A stretch of DNA of 64,000 nt from Massilia glaciei (GCF_003011895.2 NZ_PXWF02000019.1:1-64000); one strand, 5' to 3'; shown: positions 25,431 through 36,256, numbered from the stretch's first letter. Notes: a model not told the origin generated them from the letters alone. A program made the numbers and translations.

Positions 25431-27269
25431 ATGGATAGGACCGACTGCTTCGCCCTGCTCGACGACGCCAGCGCCTTCGACCCGCTGCATGCGCGCTCGC
25501 GCCTGTACACGGGGCACGCCGGCACGCTCGCATGCGCCGACGTGGCGCAGTGGCCGCAGCTGCTCGAGCAGATGCAGCAGGCGCTCGCGCGCGGGCTGCA
25601 TGCGGTGTCGCTGCTGACGTACGAGCTTGGCGGCCACCTGCTCGGGATCGACGCGCACGCGCTCGACGCGCCGCTGGGGCAGATCCTGCTGTTCGATAAA
25701 TGCGAGCACCTGGCGCCGGACCAGGTGGCCGCGTGGCTCGCAAGCAGAACCCAGGGCGAGGCCGCGCCGGCCGGCATCGGGCGGGTCGAGGCCAATGTCG
25801 GCGAGGCCGAGTTCACGCGCGCGCTCGGCCGCATCCACGACTACATATCGGCCGGCGACACCTACCAGGTCAATTACACCTACCGGCTGCGCTTCGACGC
25901 CTTCGGCTCGCTGCCGGCCTTGTACGCGCGCCTGCGCGCGCGCCAGCCGGTGCCGTACGGCGCGCTGGTGGCCCTGCCCGACGGCAGCGCCGTGGTGTCG
26001 CTCTCGCCCGAGCTGTTTGTGCGGCATGCGGCGGGCGAGCTGCTCACGCGCCCGATGAAAGGCACGGCGCCGGCCGGCCCGGACGACGCCGACAACCTGT
26101 TGCGGGCCGAGGCGCTGGCGCACGATGCCAAGAACCGCGCCGAGAACCTGATGATCGTCGACCTGCTGCGCAACGACCTGGGGCGCGTGGCCGTGACCGG
26201 CTCGGTCGAGGTCCCGGCGCTGTTCAAGGTGCAGCGCTATGGCAGCGTGCTGCAGATGACTTCGACGGTGCGCGCCAGGCTGCGCGAGACGGTCACGCTG
26301 GCCGAGGTGTTCCGGGCGCTCTACCCGTGCGGCTCGATCACGGGCGCGCCCAAGCGGCGCACCATGGAGATCATCCGCGAGCTCGAACCGGCCGCGCGCG
26401 GCATCTATACCGGCGCCATCGGCTGGTTCGATCCGCCCGCGCAGGGCCGCGGCATCGGCGACTTCTGCCTGTCGGTGCCGATCCGCACGCTGGCCCTGAA
26501 GGCCGAGCGTGACGGCGTGCGCGCCGGCCAGATGGGTGTTGGCGCCGGCATCGTCTACGACAGCGACGCGCGGGATGAATTTGCCGAATGCCGCCTCAAG
26601 GCGCGTTTTTTGACAGGGCTTGCCAACGAGTTCGAGCTGTTCGAGACCATGCGCGCCTCGCGCGCCGATGGCTGCGCGCTGCGCGGGCGGCACCTGGCGC
26701 GGCTGGCCGCGTCGGCGCTGCGCTTCGGCTTCGCGTTTCCGGCCGCCGCTGTGGACGCGGCGCTGGACGAGGCCTGCGCCGCACTGCCCGGGGAGGGTGC
26801 GCACCGGCTGCGACTCGGATTAAAACAAGATGGCGCGGTCAGCGTGGTGACGGCGCCGCTGCTGTCCTTACCCGAACCTGTGCGCGTGTTCATCGCGGCG
26901 CAGCGGGTGCGGTCGGACGATATCTTCCTGCGCCACAAAACCAGCATCCGCGCGCGCTACGACGCCGCCTGGCGCGATGCCGAGGCACGCGGCGGCTTCG
27001 ACGCACTGTTTTTCAACGAGCGCGGCGAGCTGACCGAAGGGGGGCGCAGCAATGTGTTCGTTCGGCTCGAAGACGGTTGGTTCACGCCGCCGCTCGCGTC
27101 CGGTGTACTGCCCGGAATCATGCGCGAGGTGTTGCTGGCCGACCCGGCCTGGAATGCCCGCGAACGCGTGATCACGCGCGCCATGCTTGACGGGGCCCGC
27201 GAGATCGTCGTCTGCAATGCCTTGCGCGGACCGTTGCGGGCCACAGTGCAATCCTGGTCCGGCCGCTAA
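25431..27269 (+). CDS. Fused aminodeoxychorismate synthase I / ADC lyase (PabB-PabC)
   Basis: 612-aa bifunctional enzyme for the p-aminobenzoate branch of folate synthesis. Residues about 1-390 are PabB: FTRALGRIHDYISAGDTYQVNYTYRLRF, LLTRPMKGTAPAG and PCGSITGAPKRRTMEIIRELEPAARGIYTGAIGW. Residues about 400-612 are the class IV aminotransferase-like PabC lyase: FELFETMRASRADGCALRGRHLARL, HKTSIRARYDAAW (PLP Lys) and FFNERGELTEGGRSNVFV. Fusion makes the two successive steps contiguous. The glutamine amidotransferase subunit (PabA) is not in the window. No clear ribosome site precedes ATG 25431. Confidence 0.93.
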   Translation: MDRTDCFALLDDASAFDPLHARSRLYTGHAGTLACADVAQWPQLLEQMQQALARGLHAVSLLTYELGGHLLGIDAHALDAPLGQILLFDKCEHLAPDQVAAWLASRTQGEAAPAGIGRVEANVGEAEFTRALGRIHDYISAGDTYQVNYTYRLRFDAFGSLPALYARLRARQPVPYGALVALPDGSAVVSLSPELFVRHAAGELLTRPMKGTAPAGPDDADNLLRAEALAHDAKNRAENLMIVDLLRNDLGRVAVTGSVEVPALFKVQRYGSVLQMTSTVRARLRETVTLAEVFRALYPCGSITGAPKRRTMEIIRELEPAARGIYTGAIGWFDPPAQGRGIGDFCLSVPIRTLALKAERDGVRAGQMGVGAGIVYDSDARDEFAECRLKARFLTGLANEFELFETMRASRADGCALRGRHLARLAASALRFGFAFPAAAVDAALDEACAALPGEGAHRLRLGLKQDGAVSVVTAPLLSLPEPVRVFIAAQRVRSDDIFLRHKTSIRARYDAAWRDAEARGGFDALFFNERGELTEGGRSNVFVRLEDGWFTPPLASGVLPGIMREVLLADPAWNARERVITRAMLDGAREIVVCNALRGPLRATVQSWSGR

Positions 27270-27345
27270 GGCCGCCGCACGCGCCGAGAATTGTTTCGTA
27301 ACCGGGGGCGGAGCAGGAAATTGGCATGGCGTAGTATTTTGTAAC

Positions 27346-27470
27346 CGGGGTCTGACCCCGATTGCGAAATTAAATGCGCCTGCGAACAGGCTGGCGCCGA
27401 GCGTAGCCCTAGAACCACCTGGTTCGTTAGATTTTTAACCCAAAAATTCCTTAAGTGGGGTCAGACCCCG
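27346..27470. repeat. Inverted pair of GGGGTC/GACCCC palindromes (REPIN-like)
   Basis: Palindrome 1 (27346-27360, CGGGGTC-T-GACCCCG) and palindrome 2 (27457-27469, GGGGTCAGACCCC) face each other. Read outward, each is AACCGGGGTCTGACCCC. They are separated by 96 bp of unique sequence. The spacing (110 bp between cores) is close to that at 12.4 kb (107 bp). Degenerate partial copies lie at about 27300 and 27541. The whole gene-free stretch 27270-27627 holds only these and the leader of the next gene. Confidence 0.85.
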
Positions 27471-27627
27471 GTTAAGAAATCAAGGCGCGACTTGGTCTAG
27501 TTGCTGGCGACGGCCGCGCCGCTCGTGAAATTATTTCATTGCCGGGGTCTATGCCAGTTCGGCCGCAGCCGAACCCTTTTGTCGCCGGGACTCCTTAAAA
27601 TGGCGTCACCACCATCGAGGCGCCGCA

Positions 27628-28266
27628 ATGCAACTGATCCACTATCTGAACGAGACGTTTTTCACGGAAAACCAGTTGCTCGCCGCGTGCCAGATCGACG
27701 CCGGCACGCTCGCGCAGCTTCAGCAACGCCGGATCATGCCCCTGCCCTCCTACCACCTGCGCCTGCGTGTCGATTGCGATTCGGTGTTCGGCGCGCACAG
27801 TGAACAATCCGCCATCGCCTACTATGCCAAGGGCTATGTGGATTGGGTCGGCATCCTGCCAACGCTGGCCGACGATGGCTGCGCCTTCGAGCGCTTCGCC
27901 ACGCGTTACCGCCGCCGCGCGCAGGAACTGATGGACTGCGGCATCGCTCCCCGGCACGAGAAACTCAACGCGGGCATGGCGGCGCACCTGCGCTCGGAGT
28001 GGGAGCACTTTCTCAATGGGACCTACGGCCTGTGCACTCGCAGCGGCCTGCCGGATGATATCGCCACCAAGGAGGTGGCAGCGATGATGATCGATGAAAT
28101 CCTCGCCGAGGCAGATAAGCGTGCGCTCACTTCGACGCAATGTGCCGCGCTGCAACAGGCGGTCGACCTGCTCGATTCGGCAAGCGCGCAGTTCGCACCG
28201 CACGAAGTCGCGCGCAGCTCACGCCAGCGGCTGATCTCCGACGTGCGCGCGAAGCACCTTCGGTGA
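27628..28266 (+). CDS. Uncharacterised 212-aa protein (resembles DUF6058 family)
   Basis: Begins MQLIHYLNETFFTENQLLAACQIDAGTLAQLQQRRIMPLPSY, an HTH/MerR-like small helical start. The middle (YYAKGYVDWVGILPTL) is followed by HEKLNAGMAAHLRSEWEHFLNGTYGLCTRSGLPDDIATKEVAAMMID. From memory this pattern matches proteins labelled DUF6058 'natural product biosynthesis', but I cannot verify it. There is no signal peptide, membrane segment or catalytic motif. It is single, and convergent with the hydrolase gene 12 bases away. Confidence 0.7.
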   Translation: MQLIHYLNETFFTENQLLAACQIDAGTLAQLQQRRIMPLPSYHLRLRVDCDSVFGAHSEQSAIAYYAKGYVDWVGILPTLADDGCAFERFATRYRRRAQELMDCGIAPRHEKLNAGMAAHLRSEWEHFLNGTYGLCTRSGLPDDIATKEVAAMMIDEILAEADKRALTSTQCAALQQAVDLLDSASAQFAPHEVARSSRQRLISDVRAKHLR

Positions 28267-28278
28267 CGCCAGCGCGCT

Positions 28279-29472
28279 CTACAGCCAGCCGCGAAGCAGC
28301 GTATAAACCTCGGACGACGAGAGCAGCGCCATGTGGCCGGTCTGGTAGACGACGGCCTGGTCGGCCGCATCGAAGCGCAGCTGGCGCAGCGGATCGGCAT
28401 GCTGGCCCAGCCCGCTCGCGAGCGGCACCAGGCCGTCGCCGGCCAGCCGGTCGTGCAGGTCGCCGGCCTGCTTGCCCATGGTCGCGGCCACCGTGAAGCA
28501 ACGAACTTTTGGGGGCAGCGGCGGGCATTCGGGCAGCGCGCCGGCATGGGCGAAACGGTCGTCGCCGCTGTCGGCGGCGAGCACGCTGCCGTGGCGCAGG
28601 TCGGTGATGCCGGCGCTGCGCAATTTGGCGAGCCGCGAGAACGGCGCGCTGTAGGCGGTCGAATCGGTGAACACATGCACCCAGTTGCCGCCGCGTTCGA
28701 GCGGCGCGCCGTGGTGCGGCGTGCCGAGGAAGACGATCTTGCTCAGGTGGGCCAGCCAGGCGTGGCCGGCCTCGGCGCCGTAGTGGCACGCGCTGCGCGC
28801 GAGCAGGCCGCCCATGCTGTGGCATAAAATGACGATCTCTTGCGGCGGCACCGGCCATTGCTGCGCCATCGCCTGCAACAAGGCGGCCAGTTCGCGCCCG
28901 TTGTCGGCCACGTGGCGGCCACTGTTGTAGTGCAGGTAGACCGGCGTGTAGCCGCGTTCGAGCGCCAACGCGGCGCCGTGGTCGTGCCCCTGGCGCTGCC
29001 ACTGCAGGTCGTTCATGCACAAGCCGTGGGCCAGCACCAGGATGCGGCCCGAGGCGTCGGGGATGGCTTGCGCCAGCGCCGCGCGCTCCACCACCAGCGG
29101 CTCGCCGCCGCGGCGCAGCGACATCGGGATGGCGAGCGGATTGGCGCCGGCGGCCAGGCGGTCGCCCAGCACGCCGTTAAGCACGGCCAGCAGGGCCTCG
29201 CGGCCGGTCCAGCCATTTTGTTCGCCGAGCAGCGGGACCAGCCGGGCCAGCACCGACTCGATGCTCACGCCGACCATCCGGGTCACGCCCTTGACGCCGC
29301 GGTACACCAGCTTGCTGACGCCGGCCACCGGGCGCGCGAGCCTGGGGCCGACCGCCTTGTGGAGCACCGTCATGTGGACCGCCTCGACCAGCTCGGTCAA
29401 GCCGGCGGCCGCCTCGACGGCGAGCCGCGAGGCGCCCAGCAGGTCGGCCGCGTGTGACTGCTTTTTGGGCAT
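28279..29472 (-). CDS. Alpha/beta hydrolase, lipase/PGAP1-like
   Basis: 397-aa hydrolase. N-terminal about 100 residues are a helical cap (KQSHAADLLGASRLAVEAAAGLTELVEAVHMTV). The hydrolase core has oxyanion motif LAHGLCMND, nucleophile elbow ILCHSMGGLLARS (Ser), GTPHHGAPLE after it, and a candidate His in YQTGHMALL. The motif set resembles PGAP1/triacylglycerol-lipase-like proteins. There is no signal peptide, so it is probably cytosolic. It is followed after 6 bases by the peroxidase gene, so the two share a transcript running leftwards. Confidence 0.86.
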   Translation of the reverse strand: MPKKQSHAADLLGASRLAVEAAAGLTELVEAVHMTVLHKAVGPRLARPVAGVSKLVYRGVKGVTRMVGVSIESVLARLVPLLGEQNGWTGREALLAVLNGVLGDRLAAGANPLAIPMSLRRGGEPLVVERAALAQAIPDASGRILVLAHGLCMNDLQWQRQGHDHGAALALERGYTPVYLHYNSGRHVADNGRELAALLQAMAQQWPVPPQEIVILCHSMGGLLARSACHYGAEAGHAWLAHLSKIVFLGTPHHGAPLERGGNWVHVFTDSTAYSAPFSRLAKLRSAGITDLRHGSVLAADSGDDRFAHAGALPECPPLPPKVRCFTVAATMGKQAGDLHDRLAGDGLVPLASGLGQHADPLRQLRFDAADQAVVYQTGHMALLSSSEVYTLLRGWL

Positions 29473-29478
29473 GGCCGT

Positions 29479-30078
29479 CTACAACCCCAGCGCCTGTTCG
29501 ACCTTGCTCACCAACTGCTTGTCGTCCGGTTTGACCTTGCTGGGGAAATGCTCGACGACGCGGCCCTGGCGGTCGATCAGGTATTTGGTGAAATTCCATT
29601 TTGGCGCTATGCCGGTGTCCTTGATCAGCTGCGCGTGCAGCGGGTTGGGCGCGCTGCCGCTGACCTGGCTCTTGGCGAACATCGGAAACTTCACGCCGTA
29701 GGTGTTGTAGCAGAGGTCGGCGATCTCTTTCGCGTTGCCCGGTTCCTGCTTGCCGAAATCGTTGGATGGGAATCCAAGCACGACCAGGCCCTTGGGACCG
29801 TATTTGGCGTACAGTTTTTCGAGCCCCTCATACTGGACCGTGAAGCCGCAATAGCTGGCCGTGTTGACGACCAAAACCACTTTGCCCGCGTATTGACACA
29901 GGTTCTGCGGCGCGTCGTCCTGCAGGCGGTTAAAGGTTTGCTTGAGCACCGCCGGGCAGGCCGCCGCAGCCACCACCGGCGCGCCTGCGGGCGCAGCCGG
30001 CGTCTGGGCATGGGCGGTCATGGTGGCCGCAGCGGCGGCGCACAGGGAGACGAAGAGCAGTGCTGGTGGCTTGAACAT
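29479..30078 (-). CDS. Glutathione peroxidase-family protein, exported
   Basis: 199-aa thiol peroxidase with a signal peptide (MFKPPALLFVSLCAAAAATMTAHAQ). The peroxidatic Cys is in NTASYCGFT; Trp and Asn of the site are in APKWNFTKYLID. The usual FPCNQF motif reads GFPSNDFGKQEPG here, so the catalytic Gln is replaced by Asp and the resolving Cys by Ser; the mechanism may differ from classic GPx. Start 30078 (MFKPP) or 30090 (MEISMFKPP) are both possible. The likely site is the periplasm. It uses thioredoxin- or glutathione-type reductants by family. Confidence 0.85.
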   Translation of the reverse strand: MFKPPALLFVSLCAAAAATMTAHAQTPAAPAGAPVVAAAACPAVLKQTFNRLQDDAPQNLCQYAGKVVLVVNTASYCGFTVQYEGLEKLYAKYGPKGLVVLGFPSNDFGKQEPGNAKEIADLCYNTYGVKFPMFAKSQVSGSAPNPLHAQLIKDTGIAPKWNFTKYLIDRQGRVVEHFPSKVKPDDKQLVSKVEQALGL

Positions 30079-30173
30079 AGAGATTTCCATGCGGAATGAA
30101 TAGACGGGATTTCATTCTATGCCAATTCGGCACGCCGCGTGCGCCGGCCACGGCGCGCGCGTCGGACGGCGTC

Positions 30174-31010
30174 TTACGTGATTCTTAGTCCGCTCAGTTC
30201 GGGGGCGGGCTGGGGAAACTTGAGATCGAGGTCCTGCACGATCTCGAGCAAAAGGCTAGCGATCGCGAGATTGCGGTGTGTTTTCGAGTCGGCCGGAATG
30301 ATGTACCAGGGCGCGTGGTCGCAATCGGTGGCGCCGATGGCCGCTTCGTAGACGCGCTGGTATTCATCCCACGATTGGCGCTGCACCATGTCGTTGGCAT
30401 CGAATTTCCACTGCTTTTCGGGATCGTCGAGGCGCTCCTGCAGGCGCTCGCGCTGCTCCTCTTTCGAGATATGCAGGAAGACCTTGATGATGATGGTGCC
30501 GGTCTCGGACAACATGCGTTCGAAGTCGCGAATCTGCGCGTAACGCCGTTTGCATTCGTTCTCGTCGATCATGTCCTGCACGCGCGTGATCAAGACATCC
30601 TCGTAATGGCTGCGGTTGAAGATCGCGATCTCGCCCCACACCGGCACATGCTGGTGCACGCGCCACAGATAATCGCGCGCCAGTTCGGCCGACGTGGGCG
30701 CCTTGAACCCGACCGCGCGCAATCCCATCGGGTTGATGCCGGTGAACAAGGCGGTGACGGTGCCGTCCTTGCCCGAGGTGTCCATGCCCTGCAGGACCAG
30801 CAACACCTTGTGCTTGCGCTGGGCGTACAGCTTCTCCTGGCAGACGGCGATTTGGGCTGTCAGGGCGGCGGTCAGCGCGCGGTCGCGCTGCTTGATCTCG
30901 GCCTTGCTCAGTTTTTCGTCCTGGTTCGCATCGCGCAGCGGGGTCGCCCGGGCATCCTCCTCGCGCAGGCTCGGCTTGGCGGACGCGCGGAACAGCGTGC
31001 GCGCGCTCAT
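30174..31010 (-). CDS. Polyphosphate kinase 2 family protein
   Basis: 278-aa polyphosphate:nucleotide phosphotransferase. P-loop VLQGMDTSGKDGTV (about 74-87), a lid region with Arg (RAVGFKAPTSAELARDYLWRVHQ) and the acidic NRSHYEDVLITRV motif are those of the short PPK2 class, which transfers phosphate between polyP and NDP/NTP or AMP/ADP. It is cytosolic. Start ATG 31010 overlaps the stop of the CoA-binding gene (ATGA). The subclass (AMP- or ADP-using) is not decidable without comparison. Confidence 0.93.
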   Translation of the reverse strand: MSARTLFRASAKPSLREEDARATPLRDANQDEKLSKAEIKQRDRALTAALTAQIAVCQEKLYAQRKHKVLLVLQGMDTSGKDGTVTALFTGINPMGLRAVGFKAPTSAELARDYLWRVHQHVPVWGEIAIFNRSHYEDVLITRVQDMIDENECKRRYAQIRDFERMLSETGTIIIKVFLHISKEEQRERLQERLDDPEKQWKFDANDMVQRQSWDEYQRVYEAAIGATDCDHAPWYIIPADSKTHRNLAIASLLLEIVQDLDLKFPQPAPELSGLRIT

Positions 31011-31423
31011 GCCGATACCGCCTTGTGTTCGATTTTGACGCAATGGTCCATCACCACGTCGAGGCCGGCGGTCTTGGCAATGCGGGCGGCCTCTTCGTTG
31101 ACGACGTCGAGCTGCATCCACAGGCATGCCGCGCCGATCGCGACGGCGTCGCGCGCGATCGGGACGATGTCTTCGGACTTGCGGAAGCAGTCGACGAGGT
31201 CGATGCGCACCGGCGCGATCGCGGCGGCGGCCTCGGGCACACTGGCGTACACGTGTTCGCCGAGGATCTGCTGGCCGGCGTAGGAAGGGTTGACCGGGAC
31301 GATGCGGTAGCCGTGCTGCTGGAGGTACTCGGCCACCTGGTGGCTGGCGCGCTCGGGTTTGTTGGACATGCCGACCACGGCGATGGTCTTGGTGGTCTTG
31401 AGGATTTCGGGAATGGTTTTCAT
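31007..31423 (-). CDS. CoA-binding (YccU-like) Rossmann protein
   Basis: 138-aa protein with the CoA_binding fold of succinyl-CoA-synthetase-like proteins: IAVVGMSNKPERASHQVAEYLQQHGYRIVPVNPSYAGQQILG, then VDLVDCFRKSEDIVPIARDAVAIGA and GLDVVMDHCVKIEHK with a conserved Cys. Such small proteins bind CoA but have no established reaction. GAGAAT precedes ATG 31423. It is transcribed with the PPK2 gene. Confidence 0.88.
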   Translation of the reverse strand: MKTIPEILKTTKTIAVVGMSNKPERASHQVAEYLQQHGYRIVPVNPSYAGQQILGEHVYASVPEAAAAIAPVRIDLVDCFRKSEDIVPIARDAVAIGAACLWMQLDVVNEEAARIAKTAGLDVVMDHCVKIEHKAVSA

Positions 31424-31509
31424 TATTCTCGGTCGAGTTCGGGTTGATCGATTCAGAATATCAGAATTGCATCGAGCCATGGCGCGTCGTTGATCGCCGC
31501 AAGAAAAAA

Positions 31510-31538
31510 CAAAAAGGCGGCCCAAGCCGCCTTTTTGG
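31510..31538. terminator. Bidirectional terminator
   Basis: AAGGCGGC / GCCGCCTT stem with a CCAA loop, flanked by A-runs on the left and T-runs on the right. It terminates the serine hydrolase gene coming from the right; the CoA-binding gene starts leftwards from 31423, so this hairpin also isolates it. Confidence 0.85.
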
Positions 31539-31555
31539 ATTCCTGTGTCAAACGC

Positions 31556-33238
31556 TTACGGCAGCCGTTTGCCCGGCATCTCGCGCCCGCCCTGCAGCAG
31601 CACCAGTTGCGAGATCTTGCCCTCCGCGTTTTTCTCGAAGCGGACCTTGGCATCGACCTCTTTCGGGAAGAACAGCGTGTCGCTCAGCGCGTGCAATTCA
31701 AACCCTGGTTGGCCGGTCGCCTGGGCGCCGAACCGATCGCCGTTGCGCGTGATGGTCATGATAAAACCCGGCGCAAGCTCGTAGCGCCCGACATAGGTAT
31801 CGAGCACGGCGTGCGCGACCTTGACCGCGGTGCGTACCGGCAACGCTTCGGCGGTGCGCACATTGTCGTCGGCGGCGCCGTTCTGGTGCACCGTCACTTT
31901 GGTCACCGCGCCGCTCGCATCGCGGACGAACTCCATGTGCACGAGCGAGTCTTCCAAGAAGAAACCGTTGGCCGAATGGGCCAGCAGTGGCGTGATGCCG
32001 CGTCCGGTGCGTTGCATCACGAGCTGGTCGTTCTCACGCCAGATCATGCGCTTGCTCTTGTCGTCGATGGCGTAGACGCCGGCGAACGCGTCGAGCGCCT
32101 TGGCATTGAGCTTGATGGCCTTGTACTCTGGAAATGCCTTGCCCATGGCGATCGCGCCGGCTTTTTGCGCCACCATTTCCGGCGCCGCGATGCCCGAATC
32201 GGCGTTGCTCAGCACGGCGACGAATACCTTGCTCTGCGGTATGCGCAAGGCGTATGAGACAAATCCATTGATCCCGCCGCCATGGCCGATTGTCTGGTTT
32301 CCCTGCAATTTGCCGATCTGCCAGCCATAGCCGTAATCGCGCGCGCTGCCGTCGCTCAGCTTGAATGGCGTGAACGCCTTTGCAAGGCTGGCCGCGTTGA
32401 TCAGTTTGCCACCGGTGATTGCCGCCTCCCAGCGCGCCAAATCGTCCACGTTCGATACCAGCGAACCTGCCGCGTACGGCAGGCTCATGCTCAGCGGGGC
32501 CGACGGCGTGTAAGCGGCCTCCTTTTTGGAATGGCCCTCCGCCTTGGTCGCGGCGGAGCGCTCATAGCCCTCGTAGGCCGTGTCGTTCATACCGAGCGGC
32601 ACAAAGATGCGTTTCTCCAAAAATTTCGCGTAGGGCATGCCCGAGACCTTCTCGATCACTGCGCCCAGCAGGAAATAGCCGGAGTTGTTGTAGGCGAAGT
32701 TGGTGCCCGGTTCGAAGGTCAGCGGATCGTTCTTGAAGGTGTCGATCATCTGTTGGACCGTCAGGTCCTTGGTGTTATTGGCGGCGAAGTCCATCTTGCC
32801 CGTGTAGCTGACGATGCCCGAGGTATGCGTGAGCAATTGCTCGACAGTGATCTTCTTGCCCTTGGTCGGGTAGTCGGGCAGGAATTTTGTGATGTCGTCC
32901 GACAGGGCGAGTTTGCCCTCCTCGACCAGCATCAGGATGGCCACCGCCGTGAACTGCTTGGTGATCGAACCGATGCGCAAAGTCATGTCCGGCGTCATCG
33001 CCTGCTTTTTGGCGACGCTGGCCATGCCGTAGGCCTTGTGGAACACGGTCTTGCCGTCGCGCGTGACGATGACGGTCGCGCCAGGCGCATCGGCCTTGTA
33101 GTGGCGGGAAATGCTGGCGTCGATTTGCGCCGCCAGCGCCTGTTCGGCCGCGGCCGACATGGGGGCTTCCTGGGCAACACTGCACGGTGCTTGCAGCGCA
33201 AGGACGGCGGCGATGCAAAGGCTGGAGAGTTTGAGCAT
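31556..33238 (-). CDS. Serine hydrolase, beta-lactamase/class C fold
   Basis: 560-aa secreted protein. Signal peptide MLKLSSLCIAAVLALQAPCSVAQ is followed by a class C beta-lactamase/esterase domain (about 40-380): SxxK motif IGSITKQFTAVAILM (Ser91, Lys94), Tyr-x-Asn in FAYNNSGYFLLG and GHGGGINGFVSYAL near the third motif. A C-terminal domain of about 150 residues (AVYAIDDKSKRMIWRENDQLVMQRTGRG, DTYVGRYELAPGFIMTITRNGD) resembles the lipocalin-like tail found in DD-peptidase and esterase homologues. The likely location is the periplasm or outside the cell. Peptidase or esterase activity is more likely than drug resistance. Confidence 0.9.
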   Translation of the reverse strand: MLKLSSLCIAAVLALQAPCSVAQEAPMSAAAEQALAAQIDASISRHYKADAPGATVIVTRDGKTVFHKAYGMASVAKKQAMTPDMTLRIGSITKQFTAVAILMLVEEGKLALSDDITKFLPDYPTKGKKITVEQLLTHTSGIVSYTGKMDFAANNTKDLTVQQMIDTFKNDPLTFEPGTNFAYNNSGYFLLGAVIEKVSGMPYAKFLEKRIFVPLGMNDTAYEGYERSAATKAEGHSKKEAAYTPSAPLSMSLPYAAGSLVSNVDDLARWEAAITGGKLINAASLAKAFTPFKLSDGSARDYGYGWQIGKLQGNQTIGHGGGINGFVSYALRIPQSKVFVAVLSNADSGIAAPEMVAQKAGAIAMGKAFPEYKAIKLNAKALDAFAGVYAIDDKSKRMIWRENDQLVMQRTGRGITPLLAHSANGFFLEDSLVHMEFVRDASGAVTKVTVHQNGAADDNVRTAEALPVRTAVKVAHAVLDTYVGRYELAPGFIMTITRNGDRFGAQATGQPGFELHALSDTLFFPKEVDAKVRFEKNAEGKISQLVLLQGGREMPGKRLP

Positions 33239-33410
33239 GGTTTCGTTTCCTATTTTTATGTTGGTGGGACTCGGTGCGCCAAGGCTTGTGATCCCGTGGA
33301 ATCGCCAATATAGGGCAACTTCTTTGCCTAAATGGCCACGATCCGACGAATTGCGTCCCGGAAGGCGCAAAGGGCCGGTTTTTCGGGATGGTCAGTTGAA
33401 TTTGGTCGAA

Positions 33411-33438
33411 AAAAAAGCAGCCGAAGCTGCTTTTTTTT
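33411..33438 (-). terminator. Terminator of the atp operon
   Basis: AAAAAAGCAGC / GCTGCTTTTTT stem with CGAA loop and flanking T/A runs, 31 bases downstream of the atpC stop on the minus strand. Confidence 0.88.
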
Positions 33439-33468
33439 GTCCGCTGCGCGAGGCGGCGAGTGTGGTGC

Positions 33469-33894
33469 TTAACGATTTTTCTGACGCAGCTTGGCGATGG
33501 CGGCCAACTGGGCGATCGCGGTGGCCAGTTCGGCTTGCGCCTTGGCGTAGTCGATCTTCGAGTCTTTGTTGACCATCATTTCTTCGGCCTGCTTCTTGGC
33601 CTCGATCGCTTTTGCTTCGTCCAGGTCGCCACCGCGGATCGCGGTGTCGGCCAGGACCGTCACTGCGTCCGGCTGCACTTCGAGGATGCCACCGGCGACG
33701 AAGACGAACTCTTCTTCCGCGCGGCCGGCAACCTTGATCCGTACAGCACCAGGCCTGATGCGCGTGATCAGCGGGGTGTGCTTGGGATAGATCCCCAGCT
33801 CGCCCGCCTCACCCGGCAACGTGACGAACTCGGCTTCGCCCGAAAAAATCAGGGTTTCAGCAGAAACGACGTCGACGTGAATTGTGTGTGCCAT
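33469..33894 (-). CDS. atpC: ATP synthase F1 epsilon subunit
   Basis: 141-aa epsilon subunit of the F1 sector. The N-terminal beta domain [49 protein letters not shown] is followed by a two-helix C-terminal domain ([20 protein letters not shown]) that can inhibit ATP hydrolysis by inserting into the alpha3beta3 core. It is the last gene of the operon, read leftwards, and is followed by the terminator at 33411. Confidence 0.97.
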   Translation of the reverse strand: MAHTIHVDVVSAETLIFSGEAEFVTLPGEAGELGIYPKHTPLITRIRPGAVRIKVAGRAEEEFVFVAGGILEVQPDAVTVLADTAIRGGDLDEAKAIEAKKQAEEMMVNKDSKIDYAKAQAELATAIAQLAAIAKLRQKNR

Positions 33895-33949
33895 GTGTGT
33901 CCTATCGGGTCGAGGAACCGCACCTTCAGGCGCGGCTCCCTAGCCTGTC

Positions 33950-35380
<1,431 letters not shown>

Positions 35381-36256
35381 TTAAACCGCTGCCGCACCGG
35401 CGACGATTTCGGAGAGTTCTTTGGTAATCGCGGCCTGACGCGTCTTGTTATAGATCAGCTTCAGCTCACCGATGACACTACCTGCGTTGTCGCTTGCCGA
35501 CTTCATCGCGACCATCCGCGCCGATTGCTCGGATGCGAGATTTTCGGCGACCGCCTGGTACACCAATGCCTCGACGTAGCGCACCAGCAGTTCATCGATC
35601 ACGGATTGCGCTTCCGGCTCGTAGATGTAGTCCCAGGCGTGGTTGCCCTTGTCGCCTACCAGCTTGTCGGCCGACAGTGGCAGCAACTGCTCCACAATCG
35701 GCTCTTGCTTCATCGTGTTAATGAACTTCGTGTAGCAGATGTATACCGCGTCGAGTTTGCCTTCCTCGTACTGGTCGAGCATGACCTTGATCGGCCCGAT
35801 CAGTTTGTCGAGGTGCGGTGTGTCGCCAATCTGGATCGCATGCGAGACCACCTTGACGCCAACCCGATTCAAGAAACCCAAACCCTTGTTGCCGATGGCA
35901 ACTGCTTCAATTTTGTTGCCAGCTGCTTCCAGCTCGCGTGTTTTTTGCGTCACCATGCGCAAGATGTTGGTGTTCATGCCGCCGCACAGACCCTTGTCGG
36001 TCGTGACGATGATGAAACCGACAGCCTTCGCCTGCACGCCCTTGGCTTGCGCCATGAAGGGGTGCGTGTACTCTGGATTCGCGGTCGCAAGATTGGAGGC
36101 GATATTGCGAATCTTGTCACTGTAGGGACGGGCGGCCCGCATCCGGTCCTGCGCCTTGCGCATTTTGGACGCGGCGACCATTTCCATCGCCTTCGTGATC
36201 TTCTTCGTATTTTCTACGCTCTTGATCTTGTTACGTATCTCTTTGCCTACTGCCAT
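35381..36256 (-). CDS. atpG: ATP synthase F1 gamma subunit
   Basis: 291-aa central rotor shaft. N-terminal [39 protein letters not shown] and C-terminal [35 protein letters not shown] form the long coiled coil that rotates inside alpha3beta3. The middle Rossmann-like domain includes [15 protein letters not shown]. Full length and in the conserved order between atpA and atpD. Confidence 0.98.
   Translation of the reverse strand: MAVGKEIRNKIKSVENTKKITKAMEMVAASKMRKAQDRMRAARPYSDKIRNIASNLATANPEYTHPFMAQAKGVQAKAVGFIIVTTDKGLCGGMNTNILRMVTQKTRELEAAGNKIEAVAIGNKGLGFLNRVGVKVVSHAIQIGDTPHLDKLIGPIKVMLDQYEEGKLDAVYICYTKFINTMKQEPIVEQLLPLSADKLVGDKGNHAWDYIYEPEAQSVIDELLVRYVEALVYQAVAENLASEQSARMVAMKSASDNAGSVIGELKLIYNKTRQAAITKELSEIVAGAAAV

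Noticed and set aside
24810-26804. Minus-strand 664-codon frame over slmA and pabB/pabC
   Set aside because: Antisense shadow; no motif.
31556-33238. Antibiotic-resistance beta-lactamase
   Set aside because: Class C fold with long C-terminal domain and YNN variant is shared by many esterases and peptidases; resistance not supported.
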